Source: CAZJLN01 sp964540765
GTDB lineage: Bacteria; Chloroflexota; Anaerolineae; Anaerolineales; Anaerolineaceae
DNA length: 64,000 nucleotides
Assembly (NCBI GenBank): GCA_964540765.1
Contig: CAZINW010000007.1
Location: 13,744-77,743 of the forward strand
Direction: 5' to 3'
Shown piece after piece: positions 16,982 to 26,722 of the stretch (positions within the stretch are counted from its first letter, which is position 1; each line of letters opens with the position of its first letter). The position numbers and the translations under genes are program-made. Under the pieces are notes generated by a model. It ran no database searches. It saw only the letters and a program-made list of their open reading frames with translations, and was not told where the DNA came from.

Positions 16982-17737
16982 ATGATTGAAGCAGAAAATC
17001 TTGTAAAAATATACAGGCTTGGTGAATCCAAAGTACACGCTCTGGATGGTGTCAGCCTGAAGATCCAGGATGGAGAGATGGTTGCCATTGTTGGTCCCTC
17101 CGGTTCCGGGAAGAGCACATTAATGGCCATTCTCGGTTGCCTGGACGTCCCTACCAGGGGTACCTACAGCATGGATGGGCAATCCATGGAGAAGTTGAAT
17201 GATAATCAGCTTGCCCTCATCCGCAGTCGTAAGATTGGCTTTGTCTTCCAGACATTCAACCTTCTGCCGCGCACTGAAGCAATCGATAACGTCATGCTCC
17301 CCTTATATTACGATGGGGTTAAGGGAAAAGACCGCCAGGCAAAAGCTCACACTGCCTTGGATATTGTCGGATTATCAGATCGCATTCATCATCATACCAA
17401 TCAACTCTCGGGTGGTGAACAGCAGCGTGTCGCCATTGCCCGCGCTCTGGTCAATGAGCCCTCTATCCTGCTTGCCGACGAACCGACAGGTAATCTTGAT
17501 ACCCACACGGGCGCTGAGATAGTCGCTATCTTTCAGCGCTTAAACCGCGAACAAGGTCAGACGGTGGTCTATGTCACGCACGACCCCTTTATTGCGCGTC
17601 ATACCAACCGCATCATCAGGCTCGAAGACGGCAAGGTTGTCAGCGATGAGCCGGTCGAACATCCCTTTGAAGCCGGAACACCTCGCTCGGATGATATCCT
17701 TATCCCCTCCTGGCAGGATAATGGAAAGGCAGGTTAA
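16982..17737 (+). CDS. MacB/LolD-type ABC transporter ATP-binding protein
   Basis: A 251-residue single ATPase domain: Walker A GPSGSGKST near residue 40, Q-loop FVFQTFNLLPRTEAIDNVMLP, signature LSGGEQQRVAIARAL, Walker B SILLADEPTGNLD and H-loop VVYVTHD. The sequence is typical of the LolD/MacB/FtsE class that works by a mechanotransmission mechanism with FtsX-type permeases. It lies 21 bp after the adaptor gene and 5 bp before the permease, clearly one operon. Confidence 0.93.
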   Translation: MIEAENLVKIYRLGESKVHALDGVSLKIQDGEMVAIVGPSGSGKSTLMAILGCLDVPTRGTYSMDGQSMEKLNDNQLALIRSRKIGFVFQTFNLLPRTEAIDNVMLPLYYDGVKGKDRQAKAHTALDIVGLSDRIHHHTNQLSGGEQQRVAIARALVNEPSILLADEPTGNLDTHTGAEIVAIFQRLNREQGQTVVYVTHDPFIARHTNRIIRLEDGKVVSDEPVEHPFEAGTPRSDDILIPSWQDNGKAG

Positions 17738-17742
17738 AATCT

Positions 17743-18966
17743 ATGAATATTTTTGAAAATTTTCGTATAGCCATGCGTGCACTCTCAGCCAACAAGTTGC
17801 GCTCGGGATTGACAATGCTGGGTATCATCATCGGCGTCGCTGCTGTGGTGGCACTCATGGCAGTGGGTGAAGGAGCCACCAGTGGTATCACCAGCCAGGT
17901 TGAGGGCATGGGCACCAATCTGATCACTGTTTCTGCAGCCCGTTCTTTTCAACAATCTGCCGCTCAGAGTCAATCGCTTTACTATGACGACTATGAAGCC
18001 ATCGAAGAATCTGTTGGCGGTCAGGCAGCTATTGCACCTTATTACCAGAGCTCAGCCAATGTCATCAATGGAGATCGCCAGTCAGATTACACCATCACTG
18101 GGATCACTCCCAGCTATGCAGATGTCAACGAATACACAATCGCTCGTGGTCGTTTTATTAATGAGCAGGATAATATTGCTAAGGCACGTGTGGTTGTGCT
18201 TGGTTCAACCGCTGCTACCGATTTGTTTTCTGGTCTCAATCCCGTTGGGCGGGAGGTCCGGATCGATGGCATCTCATTCACCGTCGTCGGCGTGCTTGAG
18301 TCCAAGGGTACCAGTAGTTTCTTCTCCCAGGACGATGTTGTCCTCATTCCCCTGGAAACCGGCTACAGTCGCATTTTTGGAGGGCGTGCCGTCAGTGGGG
18401 GGGACGCCACCCTTTCCGGAATTTCACTTTCGGCCCTGAATGCGGACAAGGTGGATCAAATCATGGCAACAGTGGATTTTACCCTCCGCAGGGAACATGG
18501 GCTTACGCTGCATGATGATTTGATATTTTCCATCAGCAGTCAGACTCAAATGCTTGATTCCCTCAGCAGCATCACCAGTACTTTAACCACCCTTTTGGGT
18601 GCCATTGCTGGCATCTCTTTACTTGTCGGTGGGATTGGTATTATGAATATTACCCTCGTCTCTGTTCGCGAAAGAACAAAAGAGATCGGCTTGCGCAAAG
18701 CAGTTGGAGCCCGTCGTGGTGTCATTCTTTTCCAATTCCTGACTGAGACCCTCACGCTTTCCATCTTTGGCGGTCTGCTCGGAGTCCTGCTGGGTGCCGG
18801 CATTGCTTGGGCAGTATCCTTAACCGGTATGCTTTCACCCACTGTAACATTCAATACCGTTACCCTCGCAGTTGGAATGGCAGCGCTAGTTGGTCTCTTC
18901 TTCGGTATCTATCCTGCTTACCAGGCTGCTGGCTTACGCCCCATTGAAGCGCTGCGTTATGAATAA
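17743..18966 (+). CDS. MacB-type ABC transporter permease (FtsX domain)
   Basis: A 407-residue permease: N-terminal membrane segment preceded by NFRIAMRALSANKLRSGLTMLGIIIGVAAVVAL, a large outer MacB_PCD domain (about residues 45-260) and three C-terminal membrane segments of the FtsX domain, with the conserved NITLVSVRERTKEIGLRKAVGA loop. ATPase and permease are separate genes here, unlike E. coli MacB in which they are fused. With the adaptor it forms an efflux pump. Confidence 0.92.
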   Translation: MNIFENFRIAMRALSANKLRSGLTMLGIIIGVAAVVALMAVGEGATSGITSQVEGMGTNLITVSAARSFQQSAAQSQSLYYDDYEAIEESVGGQAAIAPYYQSSANVINGDRQSDYTITGITPSYADVNEYTIARGRFINEQDNIAKARVVVLGSTAATDLFSGLNPVGREVRIDGISFTVVGVLESKGTSSFFSQDDVVLIPLETGYSRIFGGRAVSGGDATLSGISLSALNADKVDQIMATVDFTLRREHGLTLHDDLIFSISSQTQMLDSLSSITSTLTTLLGAIAGISLLVGGIGIMNITLVSVRERTKEIGLRKAVGARRGVILFQFLTETLTLSIFGGLLGVLLGAGIAWAVSLTGMLSPTVTFNTVTLAVGMAALVGLFFGIYPAYQAAGLRPIEALRYE

Positions 18967-18989
18967 AAATTTTAATAAGGAGTTGATAT

Positions 18990-19535
18990 TTGAAATCTAA
19001 GAAATCCCCGCTTTTAATAGGTGCAGCCGTTTGCCTCATCCTCCTCGTTCTGATCAGTTCTGGTTACTCCCTTGCTGTGAGTCTGGGCGTCTTGGAGGGT
19101 GGGGCTGCTGCCAACTCACTCATGGCCGGGCGTAGATCCGGCAATTTTCCCCAAAGAGACTTTGAGGGACAACTCCCTACTGAAAATTTTCAAGATCGTA
19201 GTGGTGGTACCATGCCATTTGGTACTGCTGCAACCGGAGTGTTTGGGATCATCCGATACCTGGGTATTGGTCTCAACATTGCTGCCTTGCTTCTCTGTGT
19301 AATTGCTGTCATTGGCATCTTCAAACAAAAAAAATGGGGCGCTGTATGGGCTATCATCCTGGCTGCCTTGCTTGCCATTACCAGCGTGACAGGGCTGTTC
19401 CGTTTCGGAAATTGGATAAGTTTTTCCCTATCCCTCGTCAAGGTGCTTCTCGCCATCGCTGTGATTGTTTTATTGCTTTTACCAGCCGCCCGCAGAGTTT
19501 ATAACCCAAAGCTTGGCTTGGATGATGATCTATAG
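18990..19535 (+). CDS. Hypothetical membrane protein of the efflux operon
   Basis: A 181-residue protein with four predicted membrane segments: one near residues 8-30 and three between about 85 and 165. A Gly/Arg/Gln-rich segment lies after the first helix. The start codon is TTG at 18990, supported by AAGGAG seven bases upstream and by its position 23 bp after the permease stop. I recognise no family. Its location between an efflux operon and a two-component system suggests a role in sensing or assisting that system, which is inference only. Confidence 0.7.
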   Translation: MKSKKSPLLIGAAVCLILLVLISSGYSLAVSLGVLEGGAAANSLMAGRRSGNFPQRDFEGQLPTENFQDRSGGTMPFGTAATGVFGIIRYLGIGLNIAALLLCVIAVIGIFKQKKWGAVWAIILAALLAITSVTGLFRFGNWISFSLSLVKVLLAIAVIVLLLLPAARRVYNPKLGLDDDL

Positions 19536-19625
19536 AGCAAGAACTCAGGGATAGATAGTCGATAACTGCATCAGTCTGAGGATCTATCAGTGCTTCAATG
19601 CTCTGCTCTTTTGAAAAAGGGTGAA

Positions 19626-20324
19626 ATGTGTAATAATGGACTTATAGTGCCAAAGACTGTTTTAGTTATTGACGATGAACCCAAGATTGTCGACATCTGC
19701 CGTGATTACTTGCAGGCAGCCGGTTTTAATGTTCTTCAGGCGATTGATGGTCTTTCTGGTCTTGTAACTGCCCGGCAGGCTCATCCCGATCTGATCGTGC
19801 TTGATCTCATGCTTCCTGGCATGGACGGGCTCGATCTCTGTCGTGAACTGCGCCGTGCCAGTGATGTCCCCATTATTATGCTTACCGCCCGTGTCGAAGA
19901 GGCTGACAAGCTCATCGGGCTTGAATTAGGCGCGGATGACTATATCACCAAGCCTTTCAGTCCCCGGGAACTTGTTGCACGTGTCCGCACGCTTCTCCGG
20001 CGCACCTCCGGCTCATCAACTACCGAGCTTATCTACGCCAATGATCTCATCCTCGATCGCAATCGCTATGTCGTCATTCTCCCGGATCGCGAGGAAGCCC
20101 TCACACCTACCGAATTTGAACTCCTTGCAACCCTTGCTGCGCACCCTGGGCGCATCTTCTCTCGCGCTCAGCTCCTGAATGCTGTTCATGGTATCAGCTT
20201 TGAGAGCTATGAACGCGCCATTGATTCACATATTCGTAACCTTCGCCGCAAGATTGAACCAGGCGAAGGACCTCCGCGCTACATCCAGACGGTGCATGGG
20301 GTCGGCTACAAATTGATTGAATGA
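19626..20324 (+). CDS. OmpR-family response regulator
   Basis: A receiver domain (TVLVIDDEPKIVDICRDYL; phospho-acceptor Asp in LIVLDLMLPGMDG; conserved Lys in ITKPFSPREL) joined to an OmpR/PhoB winged helix (LTPTEFELLATLAAHPGRIFSRAQL, then RAIDSHIRNLRRKIE and IQTVHGVGYKL). Possible starts are GTG 19590, ATG 19626 and GTG 19647. I use 19626, which has AGGG four bases upstream, but this is not decisive. It overlaps the kinase gene by four bases (ATGA) and lies just after the MacAB-like genes, so it probably controls them. Confidence 0.9.
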   Translation: MCNNGLIVPKTVLVIDDEPKIVDICRDYLQAAGFNVLQAIDGLSGLVTARQAHPDLIVLDLMLPGMDGLDLCRELRRASDVPIIMLTARVEEADKLIGLELGADDYITKPFSPRELVARVRTLLRRTSGSSTTELIYANDLILDRNRYVVILPDREEALTPTEFELLATLAAHPGRIFSRAQLLNAVHGISFESYERAIDSHIRNLRRKIEPGEGPPRYIQTVHGVGYKLIE

Positions 20325-21712
20325 ATCCAATGAAAGACAAAGGCCTCTCAATCTCAATCAAAACGATCCAGCGTCGGCTTTTCCTTTTTGTCCTGCGTGT
20401 CATTGCCATCGTCCTGGTCCTCACCATCGTGATCAACCTTGTGGTTATGGCATTCCAGTTGGATCGTGAATCCCGCACTAATCCCTTTATCAGTTCTCCT
20501 GTTGCCACCACCCTTGAGGCATATTATCTCGGGCATGGTTCCTGGGAGGGTGTCGAAGCGATCTTTGACGTCAGTACCAGTTTTTCCGGGAGGTTCATGG
20601 AGGATAACTGGCAGAAAACTGTTCTTGTCAGTATGGATGATCGCATCATCCTTCCGTATGGTGATGTTGATTCCGCCATGATTGGGTCTGTTTATCATCC
20701 TCCCGAGAATGCCTCTACTGTCACCCTTACCTCATCCGGTCGGGTGATCGGGAAATTATATATTGAAGATACCCCCACCGCAAATTCAAGGTCACTTATC
20801 ATCCGGGTGGTGCTTCCCGTTCTCCTTTTTTCTATAATTCCAGGGCTCATTGTTTTGGTCATCGGTCTGCTCTTGCTCAGGCGCCTGGTTGGCCCCCTTT
20901 CCGAAGTCATTGGTGCCACCCAGGCAGTCGCTGCAGGCGATTTAAGTGTGCGTGTACCCGTCCACAGCCGCAATGATGATCTTCGCACCCTCTCCGACGG
21001 TTTTAATCATATGGCTGAAACCCTTGAAAGAAATGACCGCGAACGGCGTGATTTGTTTGCCGACATTGCACATGAACTTCGCACGCCCCTGACGGTCTTG
21101 CGTGGTCGCCTGGAGGGGGTCATGGATGGCGTTTACCCTCCTTCCCAGGAGGTCATCGCACCTGCCCTTACAGAGACCTATCTTCTGGAAAGACTGGTGG
21201 AAGATCTTCGTCTTCTTGCCCTTGCTGAAGCGCACCAATTGCATTTTGAAAACCAGGATGTCGAGCTTGCGAAACACTTTCAACCCATTTTGGATCTTTT
21301 CTCTGCTCAGGCTTCCGAATTGCAGGTAACCCTCCAATTAAATTTTGAACCTGACCTGCCCCTTGTTCATGTTGATCCTCAACGTCTCGAACAGGTCATC
21401 AGCAATCTGCTTGATAATGCCCTGCGCTATGCCCCACCGGGAAGTAATATCGAATTGTCCATCCAAAAAGATTCGCAGGGTGTCGCGATTGATGTGATGG
21501 ATGAAGGCCCCGGCGTTCCTGAAGATGAGCTTCCCTTGATCTTCAACCGTTTCTGGCGGGAGGAAAAATCCCGCGCCCGATCGAGCGGCGGTTCGGGATT
21601 GGGGCTTGCCATTGCCAAACAGCTTATTGAGGCACAAGGTGGGTCGATAATTGCCAGAAATTGCCCATCCGGTGGATTGGATATTTGCATCCTTTTGCCC
21701 GCCTCAGCATAA
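20321..21712 (+). CDS. Sensor histidine kinase
   Basis: A 463-residue membrane kinase. Two membrane segments (about residues 20-45 and 160-185) flank an extracytoplasmic sensor domain of about 115 residues, followed by a HAMP domain (RRLVGPLSEVIGATQAVAAGD). The H-box is DIAHELRTPL, the N-box SNLLDNALRY, and the G-boxes DEGPGVPEDE and GGSGLGLAIAKQL. Translation is coupled to the response regulator by a four-base overlap. The signal is unknown; the nearby efflux genes suggest envelope stress or an antimicrobial compound. Confidence 0.92.
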   Translation: MNPMKDKGLSISIKTIQRRLFLFVLRVIAIVLVLTIVINLVVMAFQLDRESRTNPFISSPVATTLEAYYLGHGSWEGVEAIFDVSTSFSGRFMEDNWQKTVLVSMDDRIILPYGDVDSAMIGSVYHPPENASTVTLTSSGRVIGKLYIEDTPTANSRSLIIRVVLPVLLFSIIPGLIVLVIGLLLLRRLVGPLSEVIGATQAVAAGDLSVRVPVHSRNDDLRTLSDGFNHMAETLERNDRERRDLFADIAHELRTPLTVLRGRLEGVMDGVYPPSQEVIAPALTETYLLERLVEDLRLLALAEAHQLHFENQDVELAKHFQPILDLFSAQASELQVTLQLNFEPDLPLVHVDPQRLEQVISNLLDNALRYAPPGSNIELSIQKDSQGVAIDVMDEGPGVPEDELPLIFNRFWREEKSRARSSGGSGLGLAIAKQLIEAQGGSIIARNCPSGGLDICILLPASA

Positions 21713-22061
21713 ACATCAGCAGGTTTCCAACCTGATGGTCACCTTTCCAAAGCCACGTGTAGGTCACGTTTATTTATCCCCAGTTCATTTCGGGGGTCAA
21801 CGTGACTATTGCATCCCCATAAAATTTTACCGCGTGTGGGGAAGGTTCGTGCACTTCGACCCCCTCCGCCAACTCTCCCCTATGTCAGTTGCCAGTCTTC
21901 GGTCTTTAGTCGTAAATCCTGACTTGTCAAAGACTAAAGATTTCATTTGACTATCCGCCTACAAGACTATCAGGCTTTTTTTGCTTTGAGCTTTCAGCTT
22001 GCGTATGCTTTTCAAATTTCGCTTACAATTAAAGCAACCACCATAAATAAGGACTCTGCCC
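21713..22061. other. Intergenic region with stem-loops, no gene
   Basis: A stem with a small bulge (21714-21725 with AACCTGATG at 21729-21737) follows the kinase stop. A second inverted repeat TCTTTAGTC/GACTAAAGA spans 21903-21940, and a C-rich stretch is followed by a T-run near 21975-21985. These probably end the upstream transcript and hold the promoter of the amylase gene, but I cannot place a convincing -35/-10 pair. Confidence 0.4.
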
Positions 22062-23855
22062 ATGCCTACGAACCCCAAACCCATTCCTGACCATATCTTC
22101 GGTGACCTGGATCAGCCCGAAAACAGTGCCCCCTGGCTGCTCACGCGCAACCGCGGCATCCATCACCATTACTGCAAAATACCCCTCAACCCCGCACCCG
22201 GGGATGCCATCCGCCTTTACGCCACCGCCAGCGACGACCAGCCCTTTACGCATGTGGACCTCTGGTATTCCACCGATGAATGGCACACGCAGCACCAGCT
22301 CCCCTTTGCCAAAGCCGACCTGACCTGGGATACCCTGCACTGGGGTTGGATCCAAACCTGGGATCTGACGCTCCCGCCCCAAACCGACGGCACTATGCTG
22401 CGCTACAAAATCGGCGCACATCTTGCTTGCGGGGATAAATGGACCTTTGCGGACAATCAAAGCCGCACCCGCTCAAGCGCCACCCATTTTTCCCTCTGGT
22501 ATGCTGAAAACCACTTCCCCACCTGGGCAAAGCATGTCATTGTCTACCAGGTCTTCGTCGACCGCTTTCACCCCGGCGAAGGACGTTCCTGGTTGCAAAC
22601 CACAAATTTGATGCAGCCCTTCGGTGGCACGCTGCGAGGCGTTGCAGAACACCTGGAATACATCAAGGGCATGGGCTTCAACGCCATCTGGCTGACGCCC
22701 ATCTTCGCCAGCCCCTCACACCACGGCTATGACATCAGCAATTATCTCAAAATCAACCCGCGTTTTGGCAGCCTGGCTGATTTTGACGCCCTCATTGCGC
22801 GAGCCCACCACCTCGGCATGCGGGTCATCCTTGACTTTGTCGCCAATCACTGCTCCAACCAGCATCCGGCTTTCATTGATGCCCTCATAGACCCTGCCAG
22901 CCCCACCCATGACTGGTTCACCTGGAAGCCCTGGCCCGAATACAAGTGCTACTACCATGTGCGCGAAATGCCGGAATTGGACCTGCACTATGGCAGACCG
23001 GCGCGTCAATACCTGCTGGGCGTTGCCCAATACTGGCTCAAGCGCGGCGTGGACGGCTTCCGCCTGGATTATGCTCATGGTCCGGAGCAGGATTTCTGGG
23101 TTGACTTTCAGCGCGCCTGCCGCCAGGTCAATCCTGACTGCTGGACCTTTGGAGAGATCGTCCAGCCAGCGGATCGCCAGGCAAGCTTCGCCGGCGGCAT
23201 TGATGGCTCGCTCGATTTCCTGCTCTGCCAGGCACTGCGCCTCACCTTCGCTCAGCAGACCTGGCACCTCTCCAGGCTGGCTGGATTCCTGCAGGCTCAC
23301 CTGCACTATTACCCTGAGGGTTTCAGCCTGCCTGCTTTCATCGACAACCATGACATGAACCGCTTCCTCTTTGCTGCTCATGAGGATATGCGCTTGCTCA
23401 AAATGGCGCTGTTGCTGCTCTACTTCCTGCCAGGTCCCCCGGTGGTCTACTATGGCACGGAAGTGGGTCTCTCCCAAAACCGATCCATCCATGACCGTGG
23501 TGCGCATGGCTTTGATGAAGCCCGCCTGCCGATGGATTGGGGTAACCCCACGCATGGCAGCTTATCTGATCTGCTTGCGAAACTGGCAGAAATACGAACT
23601 GGTTTTGGGGATGGTGAGATCCATGTGCGTCATTGTGATGAAGAGAGTATGATCCTGCAGCGGGGGGAGGGGGCGCGCGCCCAGTGGCTCCTGCTGAACC
23701 GTTCCGACCAGGAGCTGGAATTATCCCTGGCAGAGCTGGGGTCCACAGGATGGGTCGACGGGCTCACCGGCAAAGAAATCACGCTGATGGATGAGCACCT
23801 AAGCCTGTCCATGCCTGCCAAAACGGGTATCCTCTTGATTAAATCGCAGGGCTGA
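22062..23855 (+). CDS. GH13 alpha-amylase family glycosidase (neopullulanase/cyclomaltodextrinase-like)
   Basis: A 597-residue protein with an N-terminal beta-sandwich (about residues 30-145) and a GH13 barrel. Conserved regions are VILDFVANH (region I), GFRLDYAHG with the nucleophile Asp (II), FGEIVQ with the acid/base Glu (III) and FIDNHDMNRF with the transition-state Asp (IV). The HHGYDISNYLKINPRFG segment is also typical. There is no signal peptide, so it acts in the cytoplasm on imported maltodextrins. It is followed by an MFS transporter and a sugar isomerase. The MalEFG genes 8 kb upstream could supply the substrate. Confidence 0.92.
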   Translation: MPTNPKPIPDHIFGDLDQPENSAPWLLTRNRGIHHHYCKIPLNPAPGDAIRLYATASDDQPFTHVDLWYSTDEWHTQHQLPFAKADLTWDTLHWGWIQTWDLTLPPQTDGTMLRYKIGAHLACGDKWTFADNQSRTRSSATHFSLWYAENHFPTWAKHVIVYQVFVDRFHPGEGRSWLQTTNLMQPFGGTLRGVAEHLEYIKGMGFNAIWLTPIFASPSHHGYDISNYLKINPRFGSLADFDALIARAHHLGMRVILDFVANHCSNQHPAFIDALIDPASPTHDWFTWKPWPEYKCYYHVREMPELDLHYGRPARQYLLGVAQYWLKRGVDGFRLDYAHGPEQDFWVDFQRACRQVNPDCWTFGEIVQPADRQASFAGGIDGSLDFLLCQALRLTFAQQTWHLSRLAGFLQAHLHYYPEGFSLPAFIDNHDMNRFLFAAHEDMRLLKMALLLLYFLPGPPVVYYGTEVGLSQNRSIHDRGAHGFDEARLPMDWGNPTHGSLSDLLAKLAEIRTGFGDGEIHVRHCDEESMILQRGEGARAQWLLLNRSDQELELSLAELGSTGWVDGLTGKEITLMDEHLSLSMPAKTGILLIKSQG

Positions 23856-24005
23856 TGATCTTGCGTATGGATAAGATTCCCAACAAGGGTGAAGGATGAC
23901 CGTGCTGTGAGAGAGTCTTTCTGGTTTACCACGGGTCAAATGATTTGAGAGAATATCGCATGGGTTGATATATAATACGGTCTTGGAAAGTGACCTGGTG
24001 TGCTG

Positions 24006-25325
24006 ATGCGTTTCACGATCAACCTGAAGCAGTTCATGCAGATACTCCCGCAGGATGATGTTCATCCTGCAGTTGCCAGGTTGTTTAAGCACAATTTCAC
24101 CGTCAATTTTCTAGATAATGCGATCTGGATGTTTGGGGACAACTTCAGCTCCATCTCCACCATCCTGCCTGTTTTTGTCTCCACCTTGACGGATTCCCCC
24201 ATCATCTTGGGTCTGATCCCTGCCATCATTAACGCTGGCTGGTTCCTGCCGCAGCTTTTCATGGCAAACAGGGTACAGCACTCACCCAGCCGATTTGCGC
24301 TTGCCAGGAAACTTGCACTGTTCGAGCGCGTGCCCTATATCTTTTTTCCCATCCTGGCTTTGATGATCAACCGCATCCCAACCCCCGCGGTTCTCTGGAT
24401 CTTTATCATTTTGATCATCTGGCGCGGGCTTGCCTCCGGACTGACAGCCCTTCCCTGGCAGATGGTGATTGCTGCTGTCATTCCGATGAGCCATCGCAGC
24501 CGTTTCTTTGGCGTTTCCAGGCTTGCCGGGCAGGTGTTGGGCGTCGTCGGTTCAGCTGTGGCAGCACTCATCTTCGATCGAATGGCATATCCCTATAATT
24601 ATGCACTGTGTTTCCTTATCGGCTTTCTTGCCATTTCCGTATCATACATTTTCTTTGCGATGAGCAAGGACCCCAAAGCGGAGGACGCATCCTCACAGGA
24701 TCAAATCTCACCTGAACCCGCCCCTGAAAATAACTGGGCATCCTACAAGACCATTCTCAAGCAGGATCTCAATTTCCGCAATTACCTTGCCAGCCGTTCG
24801 TGCTACTTCATCGGCAATATGGCCAGCGGATTTTTGGCGGTCTACGGCATCCAGAAATTTGCCCTCTCGGAGAGCCAGGCTGCCATCTTCACCGGGCTGA
24901 TCTTCGCCAGTGGCATTGCGGGCTATGCGCTGTGGGGTTCCGTTGGAGACAGGATCGGTCCCAGGCGGATCATGCTCGTCTCCTGCTTGGTTTGGATCGC
25001 AGCATTGGCAGTTGCTATGGTTGCCTCTTCATTCTGGTTCTATTACCTGGTCTTTTTGCTGCTCGGACTGGCAAGCGCAGGGTTTAACCTTGGGGATCTG
25101 GTGTTGGTGATGGAGTTGGGCAGGGAAGAGCAGCAGGCAACTTACCTGGGTCTTGCAAGGAGTCTGCCGGGGATTTTCCTCCTGGTGGCACCCATTTTTG
25201 CCGGTTGGATCGTGGGTAAAACCAGCTACCCCTTTATGTTCGGACTGGCTATTGCCTTCAGCGTCCTGTCTTTTGCCTTTATGCTCAGGGTCAAAGATCG
25301 GCAAAGGATCTACAGATCAGAATGA
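24006..25325 (+). CDS. MFS transporter
   Basis: A 439-residue twelve-helix transporter. The protein starts with a hydrophilic helix region, then NFLDNAIWMFGDNFSSISTILPVFVSTLTDSPIILG at helix 1. SVGDRIGPRRIMLV in the second half is the family loop motif (GxxxDRxGxRR type). A GTG at 24000 is an alternative start. It lies 150 bp after the amylase and 85 bp before a SIS-domain protein on the same strand. Its substrate is probably a sugar or a cell-wall breakdown product, but specificity cannot be read from the sequence. Confidence 0.85.
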   Translation: MRFTINLKQFMQILPQDDVHPAVARLFKHNFTVNFLDNAIWMFGDNFSSISTILPVFVSTLTDSPIILGLIPAIINAGWFLPQLFMANRVQHSPSRFALARKLALFERVPYIFFPILALMINRIPTPAVLWIFIILIIWRGLASGLTALPWQMVIAAVIPMSHRSRFFGVSRLAGQVLGVVGSAVAALIFDRMAYPYNYALCFLIGFLAISVSYIFFAMSKDPKAEDASSQDQISPEPAPENNWASYKTILKQDLNFRNYLASRSCYFIGNMASGFLAVYGIQKFALSESQAAIFTGLIFASGIAGYALWGSVGDRIGPRRIMLVSCLVWIAALAVAMVASSFWFYYLVFLLLGLASAGFNLGDLVLVMELGREEQQATYLGLARSLPGIFLLVAPIFAGWIVGKTSYPFMFGLAIAFSVLSFAFMLRVKDRQRIYRSE

Positions 25326-25410
25326 AAGACATGGTTTCATTGATCACACCCACGCAGCTTCATGCGAACCCTGATAAAATCAGCGCTGAGATCAGGAAAA
25401 GAGGAATAAA

Positions 25411-26451
25411 ATGACACAATCGATATTACAGCAGGAGATCATGCAGCAGCCGGCGGTGATCGAAGGTCTTATCCATGCCGAGCGTGAGCGGGTGAAAAAG
25501 CTTGCCAGCCAGTTCAAAGGGCGCTTTAAATACGTTTTGATCGCTGCCAGAGGTACATCCGATAATGCTGCCCGTTATGCACAGTACCTCTTTCAAATCA
25601 ACAACCACATTCCCGTATCCCTGGCGACACCCTCGGTGTTCTCTGTCTACCAGCAGCCGCCCGTGCTGGATGAAGCCCTGGTGCTGGCAATCTCCCAGTC
25701 CGGCAAATCTCCCGATATCATTTCGGTGATTGAAGAGGGCAGGCGGCAAGGGAGACCGACGCTGGCGCTCACCAATGATCCCGACTCACCCCTGGCGGGA
25801 GCAGCGGATGCGGTTATACCACTGCATGCGGGTGAGGAGAAAGCCATTGCTGCCACCAAGACCTACACAGCCTCTCTGACCGCGGTGGCACTGCTCTCTT
25901 ATGCCATGGCAGGGGCTGAAAGCATGCTGACTGAGATGGTCAAACTACCGGGTTGGATTGATCAGACGCTTGCCAGCACGCTGTCGCTCATCGGACGCAT
26001 GGAGCGTTATACCTTCGTGGAACGCGGCGTGGTCATCGGGCGCGGCTATAACTATTGCACAGCCTTCGAGGTGGCGCTGAAGATCAAGGAGTTGACCGGC
26101 ATCACCACTGTGCCCTATTCAAGCGCCGACTTCCTGCACGGACCAATCACCACCGTTCACCAGGGCTATCCTGTCATTGCCATCTCCCAGCGTGGGGTGG
26201 TGCATGCGGATATGCTCGATATGATCAAAAAGGTGCGGGTTTTGGGTGCGGACCTGGTGGTCATCTCGGATGACCCGCAGGCTTGCGAGCAGGCCCAGTT
26301 TGCCATGCCCACGCCTGAGGGCATCCCGGAATGGCTTTCGCCGGTGGCAAATGCTGTGCCCGGTCAGATCCTCGGCTGGCAGATCGCACTACAAAAAGGG
26401 CTGGACCCGGATAGACCAAAAGGCTTGAGCAAAGTGACGGAGACGGTTTAA
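25411..26451 (+). CDS. Double-SIS-domain sugar isomerase/deaminase (GlmS isomerase-like, AgaS-like)
   Basis: A 346-residue protein made of two SIS domains, equivalent to the isomerase half of GlmS without its glutaminase domain. Sugar-phosphate-binding loops are visible: ARGTSDNAARYAQYL, ISQSGKSPDIISVIEEG and ATKTYTASL in the first domain, and GRGYNYCTAFEVALKIKEL with HGP in the second. Such proteins deaminate or isomerise amino-sugar 6-phosphates, or deglycate amines (AgaS, FrlB, NagB-II types). GAGGA precedes the ATG. It ends an apparent operon with the GH13 enzyme and MFS transporter, suggesting amino-sugar or glycan use. Confidence 0.88.
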   Translation: MTQSILQQEIMQQPAVIEGLIHAERERVKKLASQFKGRFKYVLIAARGTSDNAARYAQYLFQINNHIPVSLATPSVFSVYQQPPVLDEALVLAISQSGKSPDIISVIEEGRRQGRPTLALTNDPDSPLAGAADAVIPLHAGEEKAIAATKTYTASLTAVALLSYAMAGAESMLTEMVKLPGWIDQTLASTLSLIGRMERYTFVERGVVIGRGYNYCTAFEVALKIKELTGITTVPYSSADFLHGPITTVHQGYPVIAISQRGVVHADMLDMIKKVRVLGADLVVISDDPQACEQAQFAMPTPEGIPEWLSPVANAVPGQILGWQIALQKGLDPDRPKGLSKVTETV

Positions 26452-26491
26452 GTATTTGAAAGTCGGAAGCTAAAAGCTGAAAGGAAAAGAC

Positions 26492-26520
26492 GTAGGGGCA
26501 AGCCTCTGTGCTTGCCCTCC
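26492..26520. repeat. Short palindromic intergenic repeat (GGGGCAAGC type)
   Basis: GTAGGGGCAAGC and GCTTGCCCTCC form a stem around a six-base loop. It lies in the 271-bp gap after the SIS gene and resembles REP-like elements. Confidence 0.5.
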
Positions 26521-26564
26521 CCATCCCAGACGAGATCAGGATCGTGGAGGAGTGACGTTGTTAC

Positions 26565-26622
26565 TGCGAGGGACGAAGCAGTCTCAAGTATTGAGATATG
26601 AGATTGCTTCACTTCGTTCGCA
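26565..26622. repeat. REP-like imperfect palindrome
   Basis: The left arm TGCGAGGGACGAAGCAGTCTC and right arm GAGATTGCTTCACTTCGTTCGCA are largely complementary around an AT-rich loop. No coding capacity is seen. The whole gap 26452-26722 appears made of such repeat material. Confidence 0.55.
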
Positions 26623-26722
26623 CCGCGCAGCATCCCCTCGCTCCGCTCTGCTTGCCCTTACCTAACCGCCCGGTCAAATGTTGATGTAAAATTAATGAGT
26701 GTAGATATCGGAAGGAGTTGCC

